From the NCBI GenBank assembly GCA_016840945.1, contig JAEORJ010000093.1, positions 1 through 64,000 on the forward strand: a DNA stretch of 64,000 nt. Direction: 5' to 3'. The translations under genes were made by a program, and so were the position numbers. The notes under the pieces are model-generated. The model did no database searches. It saw only the letters and a list, made by a program, of their open reading frames with translations, and had not been told where the DNA came from. This document shows, piece by piece, positions 9,183 to 19,246 of this stretch (positions within the stretch are counted from its first letter, which is position 1; each line of letters begins with the position of its first letter). This stretch comes from Candidatus Gerdarchaeota archaeon (GTDB lineage Archaea; Asgardarchaeota; Heimdallarchaeia; JABLTI01).

Positions 9183-10562
9183 ATGGATTTAGAAAAAATT
9201 ATTGCCTACAGTAAAGAAATTGTTGACAATTTCTTAAGTTTTACAACAAGTGATAATTTAATCAAGGATGAGTCGAAACCGACAATTAATGTTTTTGAAA
9301 AAACAGAAAAGTGTTACCAAATAAAATTACGATTCATTTCTAATTTTATTGAAAAACAAAAATATGCCAATATAAACGAGAAACATATCATTTCTTATTT
9401 AGATAATTATTCTGATGAAGAGCCTATAGCTGATTTAAGTTCAGAGCTATTGACTGAATATAAAGAATACTTAATTAATTATAAACCGAAAGCCAAATCT
9501 CCCGAAGAAAAGATTAGCAGAATCATTTATTTGTATTTAGCAAAAATACTCATAAAAGCAAGCTCAAAAGCAATTTCTGAATCTGATTATGAAATGTATG
9601 CAAGCACACTCATAAATGATATAACCATTCAACCAAAAGAATTTACTTATATCATTGAAGTGCAAGGAATAGAATTTACCTCAACTGATAGAGCTTTCAA
9701 AATCAATAATGATATAGTTTTGAAAGAACTTGAAGAAAGTGATTTTAATGAAATAATTAATTTTGCAGGTTATTTTGGTGTTAAATCAACAACTATGCCA
9801 AAAGTAGGATTGATTATTCGTAAAAAAGAATTCTCAGGAACAGCTCTTAACGTATTAGCTGAAAGGATCAGAGAGCTTCTTCAATTATATTATTTAACAG
9901 ATATATCGTATGGTAAACGATTTTTCTTTATTAAAAGCATGACTACAAAAGATCCTTTACATATCCATGAATTATACAAAAAACCAGCTGGTGGAAGATT
10001 AGCATTAACATCAGATAATTTTAGTAGATTTCCCGGTTTTGTCCAAAATCTCTTACCAAAATTACTGACATTAAAAACAAATCCCGAAAAGGATTTCTTG
10101 AGATATTCCATTGAACGTTTTTGTTGGGCATTAGATACGACAAAACGAGCAGATCATCGTTTATTATTTGCAGTATTAGCATTTGAGCCATTGTTCCTTA
10201 AAGAAGGTGAAGGTTTGCTAGTTGAAAATATCTCAGAAAAAGTAAGTGAACGAGCAATACAATTTGGCAAATGCTGGAGGGGTGAACAACTTGAAGCCGC
10301 AAAATACCTTCAGCAAGCGTATCATTATAGAAATGATGTAGCTCATTGTAATCCTTATCCTGAGAATTGGAATAGTATCTTCTCAAACATCACTTTTCAA
10401 GTGTTAAACTATATTCAAGAAATCATTATCTACTATCTCTACTATTTCAATAGAGATAGAAAAAACGTTATTGATTATATTAATAAATCCTTTATTGATA
10501 AAACAATCCATTCTAAATTGGTTGAGTATGTTGATTTTGTAAAAGAACGTTTAAAAATTTGA
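9183..10562 (+). CDS. Apea-like HEPN domain protein
   Basis: Protein of 459 residues. The C-terminal helical domain carries the HEPN signature R-x4-H as RNDVAH (Arg383 to His388) within a helix-rich context (YRNDVAHCNPYPENW). This is typical of Apea-like HEPN domains, many of which are RNA-cleaving toxins or defence effectors. The N-terminal ~300 residues are not recognised. No nucleotidyltransferase antitoxin partner is adjacent, so a classical toxin-antitoxin pair is not supported. GAAGGG lies just upstream of the ATG. The leader is structured. The catalytic motif is seen; the RNase role is family knowledge. Confidence 0.65.
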   Translation: MDLEKIIAYSKEIVDNFLSFTTSDNLIKDESKPTINVFEKTEKCYQIKLRFISNFIEKQKYANINEKHIISYLDNYSDEEPIADLSSELLTEYKEYLINYKPKAKSPEEKISRIIYLYLAKILIKASSKAISESDYEMYASTLINDITIQPKEFTYIIEVQGIEFTSTDRAFKINNDIVLKELEESDFNEIINFAGYFGVKSTTMPKVGLIIRKKEFSGTALNVLAERIRELLQLYYLTDISYGKRFFFIKSMTTKDPLHIHELYKKPAGGRLALTSDNFSRFPGFVQNLLPKLLTLKTNPEKDFLRYSIERFCWALDTTKRADHRLLFAVLAFEPLFLKEGEGLLVENISEKVSERAIQFGKCWRGEQLEAAKYLQQAYHYRNDVAHCNPYPENWNSIFSNITFQVLNYIQEIIIYYLYYFNRDRKNVIDYINKSFIDKTIHSKLVEYVDFVKERLKI

Positions 10563-10636
10563 AATATAATTTCATGTAATTATTCTTATATCTATAATTA
10601 GTAACATTACTATTTTATTGACATTTGGTGAAAAAA

Positions 10637-11419
10637 ATGAAATTACTGCTTATACATGCAAGTCCTAGGAAAAATGGAAACACTACTAAAATTTCCAAAA
10701 TTTTAGAAGATGAATTCACTAAAAATACTGATGTTGAATTTGAATGGTTATTTTTGAGAGATTACCCATTAGAAGAATGTCGTGGCTGTCATAATTGCAT
10801 AATAAAAGGTGAAGATAAATGCCCACTAAAAGATTCTCGAGAAGCAATTCAAAATAAGATGACTGCTGTGGAGGGAGTAATAATGATTACACCAATGTAT
10901 TCATTTCATGTATCAACAATGATGAAGACCTTTATTGATCATTTTGCTTTTCTTGTTCATCGGCCTAGATTTCATAAGAAGAAAGCTATGGTTGTAAGTA
11001 TAGCTGGTGGACCATCTAAAGCACCAACAAACTATATGGCTCAAAATGCTCGCGCTTGGGGTTTTGATATTGAAACAAAGCTCAATACTATTGCTCATTT
11101 AGACGCACTCAGACCGAGTTTTGAGCAAAAGGAACGAAAGAAGATAGCTAAATCATGCCAGAAATTTTACAATGCTGTTAAAAAAGGCAAGATCAAAAAA
11201 CCTAGTATCTATGATATAGTTTTCTTTAAAATTTGGCAACTAAATTCCATTGCAGTAAAAAGTAGTTATCAAACAGATTATGAATACTGGAAAGAACAAG
11301 GTTGGTATGAAAGTAAATATTATTTCCCTGTGAGAATTGGTTTAATTAAAAGAATGATATCAGCTTTTGCCTTTTCAATTGTAAAATCAATGATGCATCG
11401 AGTCTACAAAGACTATTGA
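10637..11419 (+). CDS. Flavodoxin-like NADPH-dependent FMN reductase family protein
   Basis: Protein of 260 residues of the flavodoxin-like fold (iron-sulfur flavoprotein / FMN reductase group). The phosphate loop of FMN binding is ASPRKNGNTTKIS near the N-terminus. Cysteines CRGCHNCIIKGEDKC lie in the region where related iron-sulfur flavoproteins bind a cluster. TPMYSFHVSTMMKTFIDHF is the conserved second FMN-binding segment. The C-terminal ~90 residues are basic and partly hydrophobic and are not typical of the core fold. ATG 10637 has GGTG six bases upstream, so TTG 10625 is rejected. The physiological substrate is unknown. Confidence 0.85.
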   Translation: MKLLLIHASPRKNGNTTKISKILEDEFTKNTDVEFEWLFLRDYPLEECRGCHNCIIKGEDKCPLKDSREAIQNKMTAVEGVIMITPMYSFHVSTMMKTFIDHFAFLVHRPRFHKKKAMVVSIAGGPSKAPTNYMAQNARAWGFDIETKLNTIAHLDALRPSFEQKERKKIAKSCQKFYNAVKKGKIKKPSIYDIVFFKIWQLNSIAVKSSYQTDYEYWKEQGWYESKYYFPVRIGLIKRMISAFAFSIVKSMMHRVYKDY

Positions 11420-11505
11420 AAATCTTCTATGATTCTTTCGCAGTATTATTTCTTTTTCGTTGAAAAGCTTCAATAATTTATCTTGATAATACAAAATATA
11501 CCACT

Positions 11506-11529
11506 AGCAACCGCTGTGGTTGTTTTTTC
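11506..11529 (+). terminator. Intrinsic-terminator-like hairpin
   Basis: AGCAACC (11506-11512) pairs with GGTTGTT (11518-11524) around a GCTGT loop, with one G-T wobble, followed by a T-run. It lies 87 bases after the flavoprotein gene and upstream of the ABC exporter. Confidence 0.45.
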
Positions 11530-11639
11530 TAAGTTAGTTCGCTATTGAAACATTAAAATTTCGTTGAACATTCAATCAAAACGTAAAGTATAAAAGATAA
11601 TAATTATTGTTTACGACTGTAAATTGGTATTATACTAAT

Positions 11640-13436
11640 ATGAGCTTGAAGCAGGAAGTCAAGATTAGCATGGGTTATAAAAAATGGTTTGCTAAACAAC
11701 TTTTGAAAGAGAAATGGTTGTTTGTTGTTCTCCTTATCTTTCTAATATTATTCATTGGTACGGTTTCACTTACTCCTATGTTCATAGGTAATGTCTTTGA
11801 TGTTCTTGATGATGCAACTATCCTAGCAAACCATGAAGAAGCTTTCAGAATGGTACTGAATATTTGCTTATTAATTGCTATGGCAGGAGTAATTCGTACC
11901 GTTGGTGATTATGTTCAAAGCTATACAAATGAAGTAGTAGCTCATAAAATAACCAAAAATGTCACAGAAGAATTCTATAATGATATGCTAGAGAAAAGTC
12001 AAGAATTCCACGATCGCGTTAAAGTTGGCGATATCATGGCCCGAGCGACCTATGATACTCGTCAAATGAATATCTTTATCGCCCCCGGGTTAAAGTTCTT
12101 ATTTGAAGGGTTCTTTCAAGTAACCTTTTCTGTTGCACTAATGTTAACTTATAGTTGGAAGATTACTTTACTTCTAGTTGCTGCTTTACCATTTTATGTT
12201 ATTACTATTTGGGATTACAATAAAAAATTACGCCCAATCTCTCAAGCTCAAATGGAGCAAAATAGTCTTATCAATGCTCGATTGCAAGAAACGATAACAG
12301 GTATTCGAGTTGTTCGAGCTTTTGTAAAGGAACAAGAAGAGATAAAAATATTTGATCAAGAGACCGAGAAATTAAAAGATATCAATACTCAAAGAGGAAT
12401 CATAAGCGCGAAATATTATGCTATTGTTATTACTACTTTTGTAATAGCTTTTAGCTTTTTATGGGGTGCACATGAAGTTACGATTGACAATATGACTAGG
12501 TCTGATGTTATAACCTTTGTTTTACTTACTATGAATTTAATGATGCCAACTTGGCAGTTTGGTTGGGCGATCACACAATTCCAAGTTGGTATGGCGGCTA
12601 CTAAACGCATCTATGAGATGAAAGAGCGTCATGAATATGTTCCAACAGCTGAAAATCCTATTCCTTGGGATAATAGACAAGGTGCCATCAAATTTGATCA
12701 TGTGTCTTTCTCTTATAATGGTAAAAGTACCAGAAGGAAAGCTCTGGAAGGCATTACCTTTAATGTTCCAGCAGGAGCGACTACTGCTATAATAGGTAAC
12801 CCCGGTTCAGGTAAATCAACATTGATTAAATTATTAATGCGTTTGTATGATCCAACAGGTGGAAAGATATTAGTTGATGGTATTGATATCAAAGAACTTG
12901 ATTTAGATGTTTTAAGAGATCATATCGGTGTTATTGAGCAGGAAGTCTTTCTTTTTAGCAAAACAATAAGAGATAATATCAAATATGGCAAACCTGATGC
13001 TACTCAAGAGGAAGTCGAAGAGGTGGCTAAACTTGCTCAAGCTCATGATTTTATCATGGAATTTGAGAATGGTTATGATACTATTGTAGGTGAACGTGGT
13101 GTCACTCTTTCTGGAGGACAAAAACAAAGAGTAGCTATTGCTCGAGCATTATTGGTAAATCCCACAATATTGATTCTCGATGATGCCAGTAGTGCAATAG
13201 ACGCTGAAACTGAACGGAAAATACAAATTGCTATTGCTAATGTGTTGAAAAACAGAACCACTTTCATTATTACTCACCGTTTGGCTACTATCAAAAATGC
13301 CAATATGATTGTTGTATTACGTAATGGTTTGTTAATGGACCATGGAACTCATGATGAGTTGATACAAAGGAATGTGGATTATCGTCGGTTATTTGAACGA
13401 TTCTCTGAATTACCGCCATTGAAGGTGCAGGGGTGA
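11640..13436 (+). CDS. ABC exporter subunit A (half transporter, degenerate catalytic site)
   Basis: Type IV multidrug-exporter half transporter, about 598 residues: six membrane helices, then a nucleotide-binding domain. Walker A is GNPGSGKST, the signature is LSGGQKQR, Walker B is ILILDDASSA and the switch His is in THRLAT. The residue after the Walker B Asp is Asp rather than the catalytic Glu, as in the degenerate-site partner of heterodimeric exporters such as TM287/288. It is translationally coupled to the next gene, 4 bases away. ATG 11640 is preferred over TTG 11607; TATAAAAG at 11589-11596 is a good promoter element. Confidence 0.92.
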   Translation: MSLKQEVKISMGYKKWFAKQLLKEKWLFVVLLIFLILFIGTVSLTPMFIGNVFDVLDDATILANHEEAFRMVLNICLLIAMAGVIRTVGDYVQSYTNEVVAHKITKNVTEEFYNDMLEKSQEFHDRVKVGDIMARATYDTRQMNIFIAPGLKFLFEGFFQVTFSVALMLTYSWKITLLLVAALPFYVITIWDYNKKLRPISQAQMEQNSLINARLQETITGIRVVRAFVKEQEEIKIFDQETEKLKDINTQRGIISAKYYAIVITTFVIAFSFLWGAHEVTIDNMTRSDVITFVLLTMNLMMPTWQFGWAITQFQVGMAATKRIYEMKERHEYVPTAENPIPWDNRQGAIKFDHVSFSYNGKSTRRKALEGITFNVPAGATTAIIGNPGSGKSTLIKLLMRLYDPTGGKILVDGIDIKELDLDVLRDHIGVIEQEVFLFSKTIRDNIKYGKPDATQEEVEEVAKLAQAHDFIMEFENGYDTIVGERGVTLSGGQKQRVAIARALLVNPTILILDDASSAIDAETERKIQIAIANVLKNRTTFIITHRLATIKNANMIVVLRNGLLMDHGTHDELIQRNVDYRRLFERFSELPPLKVQG

Positions 13437-13440
13437 TACG

Positions 13441-15255
13441 ATGACTGTCCATGAAAGCCACAAAGAATTTTACGATCGAAAATACTCTGATAAGGATCTT
13501 ATCAAACGTTTCTGGAAATACCTTACTTTTTATAGAGCACAATTAATAATTATTATAATAAGCATTCTAGTTATCTCCGGTGTTAGTATCCTTCCACCAT
13601 TATTAATTCAATGGGCATATGAACTGCTCCAACCTGGTAGTCTATGGTTGCCTGTAATGCCATATGCTCTAGGTTATGTAGCGATTACTATATTCTTATG
13701 GGGTATACAAGTAATTCAAGGCATATTAGTTACTAAAATCACTCAAAAAATGATTAAGAGAATCCAATTAGAAACCTATATCAGTTTACAAGAACATGAT
13801 TTAAATTTCTATGATAGACAAGCAACTGGGAAAATCATGTCCCGATTAACAAACGATTCTCAAGAATTGAATGAAATGATTACAGTTGTAGCACAATTTG
13901 TATCTAATTTCGTAATAGTCTTTTCTGTATTAGGGATAATGTTCTGGACAAACTGGAAATTAGCATTAGTGACTCTTGGGATGGGTCCGGTGGTATTCGT
14001 AGTTGGACTTTTATTTAGAAGAATGATACGAAGACGAAGTGGCCAATGGAGAGCCTCTATTGGTGAAGTAAATGCTTCATTTCAAGAAAGTGTTTCAGGA
14101 ATATCTGTAGCAAAAGCTTTTGGTAGAGAAGAGGTATCCAAAGATGAATTTGAAGTGATTAATGACGCCACTTTTAAACACGCACGAAGGCGAGCTTTTG
14201 CGATAACCGGTATTTGGCCAGTTATGGATGGAATTAGTGTTTTAGGAGTATTTGGAATTACATTATTTGGAAGTTGGTTAGTAATCGATGGTGCTACTGA
14301 TGCTGCAACAATTTGGTTATTTATCTTTCTCTTGAATAGATTCCTCTATCCACTAATGCGAGTAGCATCGCAGATATCAACTATCCAAAGCGGTTTTGCA
14401 GCTATGGAGCGAATATTTAGTATTATGGATTATGAACGAAAAGTGATCAATCCTATAGAACCAAAAAACAAAGAGATTTACGGGGAAATAGTATTCGACC
14501 ATGTCTATCATGAATATGAAACAAATACCTTGGTTTTGAAGGATGTCAATTTTGATATTAAACCCAAAGAATCAATTGCTATTGTAGGTGCAACTGGAGC
14601 TGGGAAAACAACGATTGCCTCCTTGATTATGAGATTTTATGATATTCTAAAAGGGGAGATAAGAATAGATGGTCAAAATATTAAGGAATATGACATCCAC
14701 TATTTGAGAAAACATATTGGTTTAGTCAGTCAAGATGTTTTCCTATTCAGCGGTACAGTATTGGATAATATCAGATATGGTAAACCTGACGCTACCATTG
14801 AAGAAGTTGAACGAGTGATTGATATTGTTCATGCTCGAGAATTCATTGATGCTTTACCTGACGGTTTAGAAACAGAATTAGGTGAACGTGGAAAAGGTTT
14901 GTCTGCCGGTCAAAGACAAATGGTGTCATTTGCCAGAACTTTGCTAACTGATCCTAAAATCTTGATTCTTGATGAAGCGACTGCCGCAGTCGATGCGTAC
15001 ACTGAAAGTAAAATACAAGAGGCTCTTGATTATCTTCTAGCAGATAGAACCTCAATTGTTGTTGCTCATCGTTTAACTACAGTTCAAAATTCCGATCGAA
15101 TACTTGTACTTGATCATGGGAAATTGGTAGAAGAAGGTAACCATGAAGAATTGATGGCTAAAGGCGGTATTTATTCCGACCTCTATGAAACCTATTTCAA
15201 GCACCAATCATCAGAATGGATTTCTCAAGTTAGTGAAGAGATTTTTTCAGAATAA
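13441..15255 (+). CDS. ABC exporter subunit B (half transporter, canonical catalytic site)
   Basis: Partner of the preceding gene, 604 residues, same fold: six membrane helices, then the ATPase domain. Walker A is GATGAGKTT, Walker B is ILILDEATAA with the catalytic Glu, and AHRLTT holds the switch His. Its signature is LSAGQRQM, with Ala for the first Gly. The complementary defects of the two subunits (Asp for Glu in A, altered signature in B) predict a heterodimer with one competent and one impaired ATP site. Likely exports a hydrophobic drug, lipid or peptide; substrate unknown. Confidence 0.92.
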   Translation: MTVHESHKEFYDRKYSDKDLIKRFWKYLTFYRAQLIIIIISILVISGVSILPPLLIQWAYELLQPGSLWLPVMPYALGYVAITIFLWGIQVIQGILVTKITQKMIKRIQLETYISLQEHDLNFYDRQATGKIMSRLTNDSQELNEMITVVAQFVSNFVIVFSVLGIMFWTNWKLALVTLGMGPVVFVVGLLFRRMIRRRSGQWRASIGEVNASFQESVSGISVAKAFGREEVSKDEFEVINDATFKHARRRAFAITGIWPVMDGISVLGVFGITLFGSWLVIDGATDAATIWLFIFLLNRFLYPLMRVASQISTIQSGFAAMERIFSIMDYERKVINPIEPKNKEIYGEIVFDHVYHEYETNTLVLKDVNFDIKPKESIAIVGATGAGKTTIASLIMRFYDILKGEIRIDGQNIKEYDIHYLRKHIGLVSQDVFLFSGTVLDNIRYGKPDATIEEVERVIDIVHAREFIDALPDGLETELGERGKGLSAGQRQMVSFARTLLTDPKILILDEATAAVDAYTESKIQEALDYLLADRTSIVVAHRLTTVQNSDRILVLDHGKLVEEGNHEELMAKGGIYSDLYETYFKHQSSEWISQVSEEIFSE

Positions 15256-15266
15256 CAGAAATTCAA

Positions 15267-15893
15267 CTAATTTTTTTCATTCAATTTTTTTACAAAAATC
15301 CATGTAAAGTGATTTTTAGAGTATAAATCCAAACCATACTTTTGATAAAAGCTTATGCCTAATTTATTATCTGCTCCTACTTCTAGATGGTAGCCAATAA
15401 TATTATTATTCTTGAGATGTTTCTCGAGTGTTTGCATTAGTCTATGCCCTATCCCTTTCCTCTGATATTGAGGTAGGATGTCAATATGTAAATGTGCAGG
15501 GTAATTCCTATACAAAGTTTTTCTTTTTCTAGTATGGATTTTATTAATAATAAAATAAGTATAGATCCTAGAGCGAAGCGTTCGTAGTTTTAATTCCTTT
15601 CTTTTTGCCTTTATTTTTTGAGTCATTTTTATTTTAAATTGCTCTTCTTGTTTCACAGTATCTTTTGTACTAAATATATAACCTATAGCCTTGTTAGTTT
15701 CTGAATCCACTGCTACAAAACAATTTTCAGATTCAAACCAGACGTAATAGAGACACCAAAACATACCAAATAATTGTTTATCATGGAAGATTTGTTTTAA
15801 TGTGGGATCACCTGTTATAAAACAAATATCGATTAGTGCAGCTTCATCTTCTTCCTCTACTTTTCTAATCTCAATGGTCATTCTCTTCAACAT
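15267..15893 (-). CDS. GNAT-family N-acetyltransferase
   Basis: Single-domain acetyltransferase of 208 residues. The acetyl-CoA loop is QRKGIG in ILPQYQRKGIGHRLMQ, and the closing motif is LGISFYQKYGLDLY. A long basic insertion between residues ~80 and 130 (rich in Lys and Arg) is unusual and could contact nucleic acid or membrane. The start is either ATG 15893 or the ATG four codons later; the core begins at MTIEIRKVEEED. It converges with the ABC exporter. The substrate is unknown. Confidence 0.8.
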   Translation of the reverse strand: MLKRMTIEIRKVEEEDEAALIDICFITGDPTLKQIFHDKQLFGMFWCLYYVWFESENCFVAVDSETNKAIGYIFSTKDTVKQEEQFKIKMTQKIKAKRKELKLRTLRSRIYTYFIINKIHTRKRKTLYRNYPAHLHIDILPQYQRKGIGHRLMQTLEKHLKNNNIIGYHLEVGADNKLGISFYQKYGLDLYSKNHFTWIFVKKLNEKN

Positions 15894-15933
15894 CTAATTT
15901 GCTTCTACTTGTAGCATTATTTTTTCTCTTGAT

Positions 15934-17007
15934 TTATTTCAATTTTGAATAATAATCGCGAGCTCTTTGAGCTTCTGTTGTGTTGCCCATTGCTAAATAG
16001 GTTTTTTCCAAAAATATCCAATTATCTTTGTTTTTTGGCTCAACCATTACAATATTTTGACTAATCCTTAAAGCAATAGCATATTGTTTCTGCTCAAAAA
16101 ATAGTTCAGCAGATTTCTTGAAATATATCAATCCATCAACAAAACGTTTCTTCTCACCATAAAATGTAGCTAGTTCTGTTAACAATGTCAAGTCTCTTGG
16201 ATTAAGAGCAATACCCATTTCACCAAAACCATTCGCTTCTGTCTTTAATCCTAATTCTTCATAGACTAAGACTAATTCAAACCAAAAATCAGGATCCTTG
16301 GGATAATCTCTAATACGATTAAATTTCTTAAGAATTTGATAATGAGTGCAATAGATTAATTTTCTAATTTTATCAATTACCGATATCCAAAAAAGATAAT
16401 CATCATCTATTTTGTCTATAAAAACTGGGTATTTTACCTCATCTTTATATCGAGTATAATAGATGCTGTAGTCAGGAAAGAGGATGTCAAAAAAGTATAT
16501 TGTCTTTTTAATTATAGTTTCTAATGAGCTAGTGTTGGTTAATTTATAATAATTAATTATTTTATCAGCCCACACAGTAAAGGCGCTAACTCGATAATCT
16601 GGTGGAACAATAAATGATTGTAAATTGAGTTCTTTCAAGTACTCTTTATATTTTGCTGGATTAGGCATGTCCAATTTTGACAATATTTTCAAGTAAATTA
16701 ATTTGGTATATTCTTTGACTCTGGCTTCCTCTTCAGTTAGCTCTTTTTCCCCAGCAATTTTAAACCAATCTAGAGGATCATCCATAGGAGTTCCTTTCTC
16801 TCTAATTTTAAAACCTTCTTCACCTAATTCAGTAAATGATGCTGTTACATAATATTGAGTGAATTTTTCTTCCACATATTTTGCTATAAAATCAGTAATT
16901 TTCTGATAAGAAAATTCATCTGACAAATTATTTCTAGAAACAATTTCATTTGACCATTTAGTGATTATTTCATCACTAGGTTCGGGTATCTCATTGGAGG
17001 AACTCAT
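15934..17007 (-). CDS. TPR-containing protein with unrecognised N-terminal domain
   Basis: Protein of 357 residues. The last ~120 residues form three or so tetratricopeptide repeats (DPDFWFELVLVYEELG, GIALNPRDLTLLTELATFYG, MVEPKNKDNWIFLEKTYLAMG). The acidic, helical N-terminal 230 residues match nothing I know. No signal peptide or membrane helix. TPRs usually act as protein-docking scaffolds. It follows the gene at 17044 on the same strand after a 36-base gap, so the two are probably co-transcribed and may act together. Confidence 0.6.
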   Translation of the reverse strand: MSSSNEIPEPSDEIITKWSNEIVSRNNLSDEFSYQKITDFIAKYVEEKFTQYYVTASFTELGEEGFKIREKGTPMDDPLDWFKIAGEKELTEEEARVKEYTKLIYLKILSKLDMPNPAKYKEYLKELNLQSFIVPPDYRVSAFTVWADKIINYYKLTNTSSLETIIKKTIYFFDILFPDYSIYYTRYKDEVKYPVFIDKIDDDYLFWISVIDKIRKLIYCTHYQILKKFNRIRDYPKDPDFWFELVLVYEELGLKTEANGFGEMGIALNPRDLTLLTELATFYGEKKRFVDGLIYFKKSAELFFEQKQYAIALRISQNIVMVEPKNKDNWIFLEKTYLAMGNTTEAQRARDYYSKLK

Positions 17008-17043
17008 AATTTACTACACCAGATTTTCAAATCATTTTTTAAA

Positions 17044-18228
17044 TCATGTTATTTTTTTATGATTTTTTCCCACCTCTAAATCCTTAAATGGCTCTCTAAT
17101 CAATCTTAAACAATTAAGTGCTCCATCTAAATATGTTAATTGTTCTTCTATTGCATATGATTCTAAATGATCAAGTGGTTGCTTGTCCCAATATAATGTT
17201 TTCAACCAATATGCTTTCTTCTCCAATAATTGCTTTAGGAATATCTCTTGTTGTTGTAGTGCTTTCTTGTACAATGGAATAAGTTTGGAATAATGCTCAG
17301 AATTAATTTTATGGTGATTGATGATATTCTCGCTAAAGGATTCAGAACTATTACCAGTAGCTACATCGATTAAGTATTTACAAGCTTTTAATAAACTCAC
17401 ACCATACAAAAAGGATGTTAGATCATGTTTACCAATATATAAGTCAATACAATTCAATATGAGTTCAGGATTGAATATAAAAGTTGATTTTAGCATCTCA
17501 AAGCATTCCTTTCTAAGCAAATATCGCTCATCAAAAAGGTTCCTATGGACAAATTCAAAGAATAATTCTTGTTCAGTTACACCATTAATTTGATAGTGTT
17601 GCAAAGCTAAAATTGGAAACCATTTCTGCTCAAGAATTGATGTTTGTTGAAGATCTATTAATCGTTTAAAGAATTCCTGCTCTAATCTATGATCCAATAA
17701 TTGGCTTTTAACACACCAATTAAATTTCTTCTCCGTATCTTGTATCTGTTTTTGAAAAACTTCAGTTAGTTTCTCCTTGTTGGAATTAGTTTCTTCCTCG
17801 AGTAATCCTTCTTCACAGTATAATCTTTCAATGGTATCATCAAAAGTGGTTTCTTCCTTTGAATCAAGAATCACTAAATTCGAATAATCAAAACCAATTT
17901 CTTTGGGTAAATGAAGAAAGAATTCAGGGAAATAATTATTTTGTGCAAGATATTCCCACACAGCTAAAAATTGTTGTAAAATCTTTTTTGATTCATTGGT
18001 TGTTTCCTCAGGTTGTTCAGCTTTAATTCTTTCAATAATATTAGTGATTTCTCTAAATGGATACAACCAAGCAAAGAATTCTACCTCATCTGTTCCACCA
18101 TAAAAATTAAAATGACGATGATGAGCTGCTATGCAAATCTTAAAACGTTCTTCACCAATTGTATCAGATGTCCATGCTACATCAAATTTTAATTGGTGAT
18201 TCAAACAAATAATGGAAACAAGAGTCAA
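17044..18228 (-). CDS. Uncharacterised helical protein, probable partner of the TPR protein
   Basis: Protein of up to 394 residues that I do not recognise. The first ~50 residues look like a beta-rich module (LKFDVAW, FKICIAAHHRHFNFYG); the rest is helical, Glu/Lys/Leu-rich and likely to form helical repeats or coiled coils. No ATG lies near the 5' end; TTG 18228 or the TTG eight codons later are the candidate starts, without a clear Shine-Dalgarno site, so the mRNA may be leaderless. It lies directly upstream of the TPR gene at 15934. Confidence 0.5.
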   Translation of the reverse strand: MTLVSIICLNHQLKFDVAWTSDTIGEERFKICIAAHHRHFNFYGGTDEVEFFAWLYPFREITNIIERIKAEQPEETTNESKKILQQFLAVWEYLAQNNYFPEFFLHLPKEIGFDYSNLVILDSKEETTFDDTIERLYCEEGLLEEETNSNKEKLTEVFQKQIQDTEKKFNWCVKSQLLDHRLEQEFFKRLIDLQQTSILEQKWFPILALQHYQINGVTEQELFFEFVHRNLFDERYLLRKECFEMLKSTFIFNPELILNCIDLYIGKHDLTSFLYGVSLLKACKYLIDVATGNSSESFSENIINHHKINSEHYSKLIPLYKKALQQQEIFLKQLLEKKAYWLKTLYWDKQPLDHLESYAIEEQLTYLDGALNCLRLIREPFKDLEVGKNHKKIT

Positions 18229-18281
18229 TTTTATCTTGTATACTAATTAATATTGTTCTATTTATTTTTCGCTTTATAATC

Positions 18282-19106
18282 TTACTTTTTCTTTTCTGCC
18301 ATAATTGAAAAGGTTAATGGTAATTGTATTTTGGGATTATCATAATACCACAAGCCATCATCTGATTGTTTTAGAAATGGAAAACTTTGAAATGTAGTAT
18401 AAGGGAATTCGTTCATTTGTTTAATGATTAATCCAGCATTTATCAGGGCATTTATTACATCACTCATACTATGAGCCCATTCATGACCTGTTACTTTTTC
18501 TTTTGTTCTCTTCTCTGTTTTAGCATACGATCCTTCTATTGTATATGTTAATGGGCTTGAATCATGGAAATAACTGCGTTTTAAAGCAAAATCATCTTTT
18601 GCATCCCAATCGAAAACCCATGTAAATCTATGAAATTCAGCTATATAGAATAGTGCTCCAGGTTTTAGGAAATGTGCTATGACTTTTGCCCACTTATCAA
18701 GGTCATCAAGCCAGCAAAGAACACCATAGGAAGTGAAAACGATGTCAAATTTTTCATCAAGCGCTTGAGGTAAATCATAGATATTTGATTGAATGAAATT
18801 CGCTTCAAGGTTGGTTTTATCAGCTAATGATCGAGCTAGTTTTATGGATTCTTCAGACATATCCACACCGGTTACAATTGCTCCTTCACGAGCCCACGAT
18901 AAAGTATCTAATCCGAAATGACATTGTAAATGCAATAAGGCCTTTCCCTTTACTAAATCTCCTATTTCCCCTAACTCAATTTTACTAAGTGTGCTTTTTC
19001 CCTCTAAGAATTCCTTTGTTTTATAGGTTTCAGAATCTTTATGTAATATGGTGAATTCATCCCACATTTTTTTATTATCATTATAAAAGGTATTTCTATC
19101 GTTCAT
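18282..19106 (-). CDS. Class I SAM-dependent methyltransferase
   Basis: Rossmann-fold methyltransferase of 274 residues. Motif I is seen as ALLHLQCHFGLDTL, in which His-Leu-Gln-Cys replaces the usual DxGxG, as in the subgroup sharing the HLQCHFG motif. The acidic residue binding the SAM ribose is in GVDMSEESI, and motif post-II is FDIVFTSYGVLCWL. The C-terminal domain contains an EWAHSMSDVINAL segment shared with the same subgroup. The substrate is unknown. It starts 141 bases from the divergent hydrolase gene at 19247. Confidence 0.85.
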   Translation of the reverse strand: MNDRNTFYNDNKKMWDEFTILHKDSETYKTKEFLEGKSTLSKIELGEIGDLVKGKALLHLQCHFGLDTLSWAREGAIVTGVDMSEESIKLARSLADKTNLEANFIQSNIYDLPQALDEKFDIVFTSYGVLCWLDDLDKWAKVIAHFLKPGALFYIAEFHRFTWVFDWDAKDDFALKRSYFHDSSPLTYTIEGSYAKTEKRTKEKVTGHEWAHSMSDVINALINAGLIIKQMNEFPYTTFQSFPFLKQSDDGLWYYDNPKIQLPLTFSIMAEKKK

Positions 19107-19246
19107 AATTCAATGTAAAATTGTTTATTCTAAAATACTTGTGATAAATCTAGACAAAATAATTGCCAAAAATAACTTTCAAACGAAATTATTTTAATTA
19201 ATAAATTCTAAATTTTCAATTATTACTATCTATTAGAGAGATTATT

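Noticed and set aside
9183..10562. HEPN gene as half of a toxin-antitoxin pair
   Set aside because: No nucleotidyltransferase or other antitoxin gene lies beside it; the next gene is a flavoprotein.
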